Assembly (NCBI GenBank): GCA_963717445.1
Contig: OY970334.1
Span: forward strand, 1,488,001 to 1,552,000
Length of the DNA stretch: 64,000 bases
Source of the DNA: JAGVPT01 sp963717445
GTDB lineage: Bacteria; Bacteroidota; Ignavibacteria; UBA10030; UBA8401
Direction of reading: 5' to 3'
Shown here in pieces: positions 57,538 through 64,000 of the stretch. Each line of letters begins with the position of its first letter. The stretch's first letter is position 1. Below the pieces are notes generated by a model. That model was not told the DNA's origin. It saw nothing but the letters and a program-made list of their open reading frames with translations, and made no database searches. The position numbers were made by a program, and so were the translations under genes.

Positions 57538-60426
57538 TTACTCTGAGGGAAGCGCTGATCGCAGAGTGACCGGATAGGTTTGAATTTTTGTCTCCGCTTG
57601 CTGCAACCCTTCCGCCGAAGCTTTTACTGTAATCTCACCCTGCTGCTTTGTTGATTGCACGATGACTTGTGCCAAACCGTTGAATACACTTCGTTGCCAT
57701 TGGGCTGGGGGGGAGATTGTCTGGACCAACCCGGGATCTGTATTCGGCTCATCCCATTGAGATGCCTTTCTGAATCGTTGCCCGACAACGGCATATTCGT
57801 TTTTTCCCGGCTTAAGTATTTTGTGGTCGAGCCGGAACGATTGGTTTGGATCGTCGCGCTTGATATTCGAGGCAAGCAAACGTCCATTGACATAGACCGA
57901 CTGGTTCTCAACAATACTTTTTGTAAAGAGATTTACTTCGGTTTCGTCTGTAAGAGCGGGCAGCTCAAACGTTCCACGAATGACGAGGAGAGTGTCGGCA
58001 TAGACGCGCCAATCGTCGCTTCGCAGACTTCGCAAGGCGGGTTTCCATGTCGAGTCATTGAATCCGGCGGCAACCTCCGGCCGATTGTTAAGGTTATTCA
58101 CTGCCAATTCCTTTAGGTTCTGAATGTTTGTTGTCTTGACAGTTTCAAAATATTTGTCGGCCTCATGGCACGATGGGTCGCCGTTGCCGACTCCGATAAT
58201 TTTCCCCGGTCCATCTACGCTGAAACTTATTTTGTTGCTGCCGTTCGGCACGGTGACGCCATGATGGTCTGTGACCTGTACGGTAATTACCGACACATCT
58301 TCTCCATCCGCCTTGATCCGATCGCGATCGGGAATCAATTGAATGGATGCTGCACTTCCGGACGAATCAATTCTACTCTCCAAAATTGTTTCATCAGTAT
58401 TGTAACCCCGTGCAGAGAGAATACCCGGTTGATAACTGACCATCCATTCCAAGTGACCGTTGTGAGGCATTTCTTTCATACCAAGACTCTTGTTATTGAG
58501 GAGCAGTTCAACCTCATCGCAATTGCTGTAGACAGTGACTTTACTTTCCTGTCCTTCATGACCTTTCCAAATCCAGTCAGGAACAATATGAAGCACGGGG
58601 TCTTTGCCCCACCAGGATTGCAGGTAATAAAAAATATCTTTCGGGAAACCGCATAAATCAAGAATTCCATACTGCGAGCTGACGGCAGGCCAGTCGTATG
58701 GATTCATTTCGCCCCGGTAATCGAAACCGGTCCAATAGAAAAGTCCGGATAAGAAAGGACGTGCAGAATAGAACTTCCAGCCAACTTCAGTCCCAGCATT
58801 CTCAGGAGTACGGGGAGCCATGTGTGCCTTGGAATCGTCCGATACATAGATTCCTCGCGTGCCGACAGTATTACTTTCTTCTGTGCCAATTCCCGCCTGC
58901 CAGGGGAATTTTTTATGATGTTCATCGATGTCCCCCTGAACGATGTAGTTATATCCCATCACCTGCATCACCATCCCGGTGCCGTCATCCCATCCGCCGC
59001 TTATTGCGGCAGTAAATGCGCGCGACGAATCAAGACGCTGCGCAAACGCTTGCATAGTGGTCCCAACGCGCGCCCCTTTGATGTTGCCTTCAATGGCCCA
59101 CTCTTCATTACCGAGCGACCATAAGACAACGCTCGGGTGATTCCGGTCGCGCTTCATGAAGCGTTCTAGGCAATCAAGATGTTCCTGATTAATACCCATC
59201 AGCCTGTTTTCGTCGAGGACAAGCATGCCGAGGCGGTCGCACGCATCCAATAATTCCGGCGCCGGCGGGTTGTGCGCAGTCCGGATCGCGTTGCTCCCCA
59301 TCTCCTTCAATCGTTTGACACGAAACTCCTGCAAAGCATCGGGGATTGCAATGCCAACCCCGGCATGATCTTGATGATCATCCGTGCCTTTTATTTCCAA
59401 ATGCTTTCCGTTAAGGAAAAAACCTTCATTCGGATCGAAGCGAACTGTCCGGATGCCAAACGTCGTCTCGTAGGTATCGACAATCTTTCCGCCGGAACGA
59501 ATGACCGTTTTGAGTTTATGGAGGTATGGATTTTCTACTGACCATAATGTTGGATTAAGAACGTTGAACCGACTGATGTATTCTTCCTGATTACCTGCTT
59601 TGAGAGACATGCCCTTCTTTGAACCTGATGCAATTGTTTTGCCCGATGAATCAACTATAGATTCATCAATGTTGAAAGTCTGATTTTTCATCGACTCATT
59701 TGTTATTGTCGTCCGCGCCGTAATCACCGCAGTATTCTTTTCCAAATCTGTGGTCACAAACGTCCCATCTTTGACTACATGCAGGGGAGATACTTTTGTC
59801 AGCCAGACATGCCTGTAGATGCCGGCTCCTTCGTAGAACCAGCCTTCCTCCATGGTCGCGTCAACGCGAACGGCAATAACGTTGTCGCCGCCGTAATTAA
59901 GATAATCGGAAATGTCGTAACTGAAGCCCACGTAGCCGCTGTGTTCGGTGCCGAGATAAAAACCATTCACCCAAACAATTGAGTTCCGGAAGACGCCGTC
60001 AAACTCAACGTAGATGCGCCTACCCAGATCGGATTCAGGAATAGAAAATTTCTTGCGGTACCAACCAACGCTGTTTTGGGGAAAATTGCGTCCCATCGCC
60101 TTATATCCATGGCTATAACTGCCGAGGCTGTCGAACGGAAGTTCAACACACCAGTCATGCGGTAGATCAAGAATTCGCCAGCCCCGGTCGTCGAAATTTT
60201 TCGATGCAGCACCGTCGCCATATCCCGTCTTCGCAAAGTACGAAAAGTAGCCGCTGCCGTTGTCGAAATCCTTTTTTGTATCGTAGGCATGTCCGAGTGC
60301 AAAACGCCAGCCAAAGTCCATTAAAAGTTTTTCTCTTGGGGAAGATTGTTCTTTCGGCTGCCCAGCCATTACAGCGGACATCAAAAATGACATCGCAGCA
60401 ATCGAGCATATAGAGTACAATTTCAT
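57538..60426 (-). CDS. secreted GH2 beta-galactosidase-like enzyme
   Basis: ~962 aa with a signal peptide (MKLYSICSIAAMSFLMSAVMA). The GH2 sugar-binding domain (LLMDFGWRFALGHAYD ... DLPHDWCVE, GWYRKKFSIPES) and Ig-like domain precede the barrel (DDHQDHAGVGIA ... NAIRTAHNPPAPELLDACD). The acid/base Glu is in VVLWSLGNEEW and the nucleophile Glu probably in GIGTEESN. C-terminal Ig-like and jelly-roll domains follow. ATG 60426 is favoured over 60441. A long intergenic repeat lies on each side of the gene. Confidence 0.9.
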   Translation of the reverse strand: MKLYSICSIAAMSFLMSAVMAGQPKEQSSPREKLLMDFGWRFALGHAYDTKKDFDNGSGYFSYFAKTGYGDGAASKNFDDRGWRILDLPHDWCVELPFDSLGSYSHGYKAMGRNFPQNSVGWYRKKFSIPESDLGRRIYVEFDGVFRNSIVWVNGFYLGTEHSGYVGFSYDISDYLNYGGDNVIAVRVDATMEEGWFYEGAGIYRHVWLTKVSPLHVVKDGTFVTTDLEKNTAVITARTTITNESMKNQTFNIDESIVDSSGKTIASGSKKGMSLKAGNQEEYISRFNVLNPTLWSVENPYLHKLKTVIRSGGKIVDTYETTFGIRTVRFDPNEGFFLNGKHLEIKGTDDHQDHAGVGIAIPDALQEFRVKRLKEMGSNAIRTAHNPPAPELLDACDRLGMLVLDENRLMGINQEHLDCLERFMKRDRNHPSVVLWSLGNEEWAIEGNIKGARVGTTMQAFAQRLDSSRAFTAAISGGWDDGTGMVMQVMGYNYIVQGDIDEHHKKFPWQAGIGTEESNTVGTRGIYVSDDSKAHMAPRTPENAGTEVGWKFYSARPFLSGLFYWTGFDYRGEMNPYDWPAVSSQYGILDLCGFPKDIFYYLQSWWGKDPVLHIVPDWIWKGHEGQESKVTVYSNCDEVELLLNNKSLGMKEMPHNGHLEWMVSYQPGILSARGYNTDETILESRIDSSGSAASIQLIPDRDRIKADGEDVSVITVQVTDHHGVTVPNGSNKISFSVDGPGKIIGVGNGDPSCHEADKYFETVKTTNIQNLKELAVNNLNNRPEVAAGFNDSTWKPALRSLRSDDWRVYADTLLVIRGTFELPALTDETEVNLFTKSIVENQSVYVNGRLLASNIKRDDPNQSFRLDHKILKPGKNEYAVVGQRFRKASQWDEPNTDPGLVQTISPPAQWQRSVFNGLAQVIVQSTKQQGEITVKASAEGLQQAETKIQTYPVTLRSALPSE

Positions 60427-60475
60427 TGTTTGCACTTCCAATAATTGAATGTATGTGCAAAACGTTTAGTCAACT

Positions 60476-60670
60476 ACCACCATCATAGATGGTGGCTTTC
60501 GAAAAGAAAAAGCATGTCATTCCGCGCTTGACGCGGAATCCATTGTCGATCAACCGAACTGGATTCTCAACGAGTCGAGTCTTCGACCGGTTCTTCGTCC
60601 CGCTGTGGCGGGCATAGCCAACTGAACATAACCACCGCCAGAGGCGGCGGGTTTCTGCTTTGCACTAAAA
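60476..60670. repeat. ~195-bp intergenic repeat (R4 long form)
   Basis: Same order as 57266-57481, with a shortened palindromic core. Its last bases (CACTAAAA) contain the TAG stop of the GH28 gene at 60665-60667. Confidence 0.75.
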
Positions 60671-62203
60671 AATTTTTTCTTTCACAAACTCAATTTTCTG
60701 ATCTTCAATACCTTTACTTTGAAATATGTTAACATTCATAACATTCTTCAGCATAACCGCACTTGAGCTGTCGTTTCGTTGAATGGTTACATTTCTTAGA
60801 TCGATTCTGTTGACATCGTCAAATATCAGGCCGGGCCGATAATCGGGTTCCAATACTGCAAACTCAACATCGCTGATCGTAATATCTTTTGCGTGCCGGA
60901 CAAACAAGCCGTATGCCGGCGCTACGCCGAACATTCCAGGCTCAGGGTATTTGTTTTCATTTTCCGGGATCGTTCTTGCCGCTTGTTCTTTAGTCCCCCC
61001 GCCTTTATAATAGATTCGGATATTCCTCAAATCAATATTTTCAATTGGATGACCGGGCAATCCGGCAATCGTGCACGCATACGACTGATCCACATTATAG
61101 ACAATAATGTTGCTTATCGAGACTCTTTTTAGTGTTCCGGCGGGAGTTCCTTCGGGTCCGCGCATTCTTGCTCCAAGTCTCATAAAAATCGGATCGCTCA
61201 CGATGTCCCTCATTGTAATATTGGAGATGGTGACATCCTCCAGAAGCCCGCCATCGACTGTTTCCAAAGCAAAACCTTTGCAGTAATCAAAGACGCAATT
61301 GGAGATGGCAATATTTTTGAACCCGCCGTTGGATTCTGTGCCGAACTTAATTCGTCCGGTTGGATGGTATCCATAGTGGGGATTATTGGAACGTTGATAG
61401 GTTCCATCCAAAAGTGTTCCCTCATCATAACCGCTCAATTGGCAATTTGTGATGGTAACATTTTCAGTTGCACGGGCATATCCCAAGGCGAAAGTACTTT
61501 TCAGGCAAATTCCATCGTCGTACGGTGAGTTGACAGAGAGGTTGGAAACATGTACGTTCTTGCAGCAGTCGATGTCGACGCCGTCTCTGTTGGTATCAAT
61601 TTTCAGATTGTCGAGTGTAAAATTATCGACACCGGTGGCGAGAACAGCGAACCAACCTCCATGGTAAATTGTAAGATCTCTTAGCAAGACGTTACGGCAT
61701 CTATAGAGGCTGATTGTTTTATCCGCGCTCTTATTTTCTTTCGACCAATCTTTCGCTAGCCCCTTTCCGTAAATCTTGCCCGTCCCGATGATCGCTACAT
61801 CATGAAGACTATCTCCCCAAATCAATCCGTTATGCCAATGACTGTGTCCGTAGTCTTGATAAATGTCGCTGATACTTTTTTCAGCCTGGTCATAATTCAA
61901 TTCCGGATTTGCCGAAACGGCAATGATCGTGCAGCCGTCGGCAAGGTATAGCGTAATATTGCTCCGCAAACGAATTGAGCCGGAGAGATAATTGCCGGAA
62001 GGAAAATAAACCGTCCCCCCGCCGTTCTCAGAGGCTGCTTCAATCGCTGAATTGATCGATGGAGAATCGAGTGTTTTGCCGTCACCTTTGGCTCCGTAGT
62101 CTCTGATATTGGAAACTATTCCCGATTGTGCCGCGCAGATATGTGAAATGACACTCGTGAAAATAAAGACGGAGAGGAGAAGAAATATCTTGGTATTTTT
62201 CAT
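60665..62203 (-). CDS. secreted GH28 polygalacturonase-like beta-helix protein
   Basis: 512 aa, signal peptide (MKNTKIFLLLSVFIFTSVIS ... AAQ). It opens with IRDYGAKGDGKTLDSPSI, the usual start of pectin-active beta-helices. GH28 motifs: TNRDGVDIDCCKNV, NSPYDDGICLKS (Asp pair) and TGRIKFGTESNGG. The canonical GHG is not evident, so specificity may differ (rhamnogalacturonan or xylogalacturonan). Family length is normal. The stop codon lies in an intergenic repeat. Confidence 0.9.
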   Translation of the reverse strand: MKNTKIFLLLSVFIFTSVISHICAAQSGIVSNIRDYGAKGDGKTLDSPSINSAIEAASENGGGTVYFPSGNYLSGSIRLRSNITLYLADGCTIIAVSANPELNYDQAEKSISDIYQDYGHSHWHNGLIWGDSLHDVAIIGTGKIYGKGLAKDWSKENKSADKTISLYRCRNVLLRDLTIYHGGWFAVLATGVDNFTLDNLKIDTNRDGVDIDCCKNVHVSNLSVNSPYDDGICLKSTFALGYARATENVTITNCQLSGYDEGTLLDGTYQRSNNPHYGYHPTGRIKFGTESNGGFKNIAISNCVFDYCKGFALETVDGGLLEDVTISNITMRDIVSDPIFMRLGARMRGPEGTPAGTLKRVSISNIIVYNVDQSYACTIAGLPGHPIENIDLRNIRIYYKGGGTKEQAARTIPENENKYPEPGMFGVAPAYGLFVRHAKDITISDVEFAVLEPDYRPGLIFDDVNRIDLRNVTIQRNDSSSAVMLKNVMNVNIFQSKGIEDQKIEFVKEKIF

Positions 62204-62460
62204 TTTTAGTAAATCGTCTTCAATTGATCATCAAGAGGATCAAAAGGTCTAACCGCCGCCCCTCTGAACTCGGTCGGATAACTCGCACAAATGTAAGAGG
62301 AACTCAAAACACAGTCAAGGTGTAAAAAGTTTTTGCGTTCTTACTTTTGTGTTCTTACAGGAATGAGAAATGAACTCTCTTGATGCTTTATTCTGTAAAT
62401 AAGAATCCCCGAAACATCATCTGCTTCAGGGATCGGTTTAGTGAGAAAAGAAGATTTGAG

Positions 62461-64000
62461 TTACTTGATTAACGCCATCTTCTTCACTGCATTGAAATCG
62501 CCCGACTTGATCGAATAAAAATAGATTCCAGTCGAAAGATGTGACGCGTCAAATTTTACCGAATACTGACCGGCTGATTTGAATTCATCTACCAGCGTCG
62601 TTACTTCACGGCCAAGGGCGTCAAATATTTTTATCGTTACAGGACCATCCTTCGGGATCTGATAAGAGATGGTGGTCGTTGGATTAAACGGATTGGGAAA
62701 ATTCTGGTTAAGCGCATAGCTCGTAGGAATGTCCAATCCAATCATGATTCCTTCTTGCATCGAAGATTTTGCGAGACCATCCGCCGGATTCACCGTTTCA
62801 TAGCCCTTCATCAGAGCAGTCGTAACGCTATCCAGATTCGTGGTGTGCGTAATCCTCACCCTCACTGTCCTTGACCCGACACCATTTGTGTTTAACGTAT
62901 ATGGAATGACGCTGGAGAGAGTCGCATTTGATGATTTCAAAGTGGTGTCCCTTATTGTTCCGATTACCGCATTGGTTGCGTTATCTACGAGATCCACCCT
63001 GTAACTTATGTAGCCGCTTGTCCCAAGCATTTGAGCCACGGCGATAGAATCGGCAAATCCCGAATTCTCGGTGAATGTAAAGTTGGAGTTACTGTTAATT
63101 GTAAAAGGCTTGGTTTCAAATACCCTGTTGACATTACTGAGTACTCCATAATCTGTGCTGTCGGGAGCATCGACAAAATCGATGGAATTCCCGTCGACAA
63201 CTAGGTCTCCAAGGGAGTACGAGAACCCTAAAGCGCCCTCTTTAAAGGAAATTCCTCTAATAGAAAACTCCCGGTAAGAGTTTTCCTTACTGAGACCTCC
63301 AGCATGCAAGCTTTGCGAGGTACTGAAGTAATATGGGAGACTTGATGAGTTGTATGAAGAAACAAACATGTTTGAGCTGGAAGCTCCATTACTTAGTTGA
63401 ATATCTTGCCCTGTTGTACTTAGGGTAACAAAGTTGGCGATGGCACTACCGGGTGCAGCTCTGTTATACCAATTCGAACTTGGATAATTCTGACTATAAG
63501 CAACATAATAATTAGAAGTATTACCTGCCGAGTTCGTGGAAACCGATCTTACGGCAGCACCCGAAAAATAAAATGCTGTATGGGTGGATGGATCACACCC
63601 GACAACATTCACATTATAATACGTTCCGTGACCATCCTTGTCTCCTGTCCACCAAACCATTGCATTTGTGTCGGTAAGCGCGATAACAGAAGGACGCACA
63701 TTCAATACGTAGTAACTCGGTTGAGATATATTAATGTACGGGTACGTTTTTCTAGGCGCATATTGGGTTACTATATTCTGACTCCAAAAGTCTTGTAACA
63801 CACACCAATAAATACTACTTGACATGCTGCTTACATACTCTTCCCAAGCAAGATGAAATGCATAATCATATCCCCATGAATTCTGAGCAGAGTTATTGCA
63901 CGCAATCGAAGCATTGATTGAATTTGCATCTGTCCCGGTCACATAACAGGGAGTCCCATTATTCGCTGGAGCATAGCCAAAAGTCAGCAAGCCGTAAATA
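62461..64000 (-). CDS. T9SS-secreted protein of unknown function, 5' partial
   Basis: The frame stays open to the right window edge, so the N-terminus is missing; the TTG at 63990 is internal. The N-terminal part (TPCYVTGTDANSI ... YDYAFHLAWEEYV, YYVLNVRPSVIALTDTNAMV) shows propeller-like strands. FVDAPDSTDYG and IRDTTLKSSNATLS follow, and a T9SS domain closes it (YALNQNFPNPFNPTTTISY ... KKMALIK). No family is recognised. Confidence 0.8.
   Translation of the reverse strand, partial: IYGLLTFGYAPANNGTPCYVTGTDANSINASIACNNSAQNSWGYDYAFHLAWEEYVSSMSSSIYWCVLQDFWSQNIVTQYAPRKTYPYINISQPSYYVLNVRPSVIALTDTNAMVWWTGDKDGHGTYYNVNVVGCDPSTHTAFYFSGAAVRSVSTNSAGNTSNYYVAYSQNYPSSNWYNRAAPGSAIANFVTLSTTGQDIQLSNGASSSNMFVSSYNSSSLPYYFSTSQSLHAGGLSKENSYREFSIRGISFKEGALGFSYSLGDLVVDGNSIDFVDAPDSTDYGVLSNVNRVFETKPFTINSNSNFTFTENSGFADSIAVAQMLGTSGYISYRVDLVDNATNAVIGTIRDTTLKSSNATLSSVIPYTLNTNGVGSRTVRVRITHTTNLDSVTTALMKGYETVNPADGLAKSSMQEGIMIGLDIPTSYALNQNFPNPFNPTTTISYQIPKDGPVTIKIFDALGREVTTLVDEFKSAGQYSVKFDASHLSTGIYFYSIKSGDFNAVKKMALIK

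Overview
The window looks like a chromosome segment from the Ignavibacteria/Bacteroidota side of the FCB group. Five separate secreted proteins end in the type IX secretion (T9SS) sorting domain, with the NYPNPFNPTT-type opening and a C-terminal KKMLLLK-like tail. Exported glycosidases and lipoproteins are abundant. No T9SS machinery, rRNA or SusC/SusD genes lie in the window, so the taxonomic placement is inference.

Layout. 1-3 kb: two T9SS cargo proteins, one cut by the window edge and one frameshifted, with a decayed sorting domain between them. 3.4-6 kb: secreted GH27 and GH88 glycosidases. 6.5-8.4 kb: a small molybdenum module (Mop/TOBE protein, one-domain ModE, outer-membrane porin) with a textbook ModE operator before the porin. 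8.64-17.62 kb: tRNA-Gln and an 8.9-kb integrated island bounded by a 47-bp duplication of the tRNA 3' end. It carries a gutted integrase, a propeller glycosidase-like gene, and a nitrosative-stress/respiratory cassette (Crp/Fnr regulator, RIC-type di-iron repair protein, membrane diheme cytochrome c, 55-aa membrane peptide, 4-TM oxidase-like protein), then a C39-like peptidase and an outer-membrane protein. 17.8-23.8 kb: housekeeping and exported single genes (VOC protein, ConA-like secreted protein, thioredoxin-like protein, T9SS protein, FKBP isomerase, LPP20 lipoprotein).

23.9-38.5 kb: an operon of a cohesin-like lipoprotein translationally coupled to one giant surface gene of about 4,580 codons. 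The giant gene is now split into three frames by two +1 frameshifts. It contains Kelch, Fn3, IPT, FG-GAP, LamG, beta-helix, dockerin-like, cohesin-like and T9SS domains, including a nearly exact 909-bp tandem duplication. 38.7-42.4 kb: a caspase/PEGA protein and an LPP20/DUF4384 protein. 42.4-43.75 kb: about 1.3 kb without genes.

43.75-62.2 kb: a polysaccharide-utilisation region with two coupled GH31 genes, an exported nitroreductase, an FGE/SUMF1-like protein, GH30-like, GH97, an unrecognised TIM-barrel-like protein, GH2 and GH28. Together with GH27 and GH88 this suggests plant cell-wall xyloglucan, galactan or pectin as substrate. 62.5 kb to the end: another T9SS protein, cut by the window edge. 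Several short palindromic repeat families are scattered between genes.
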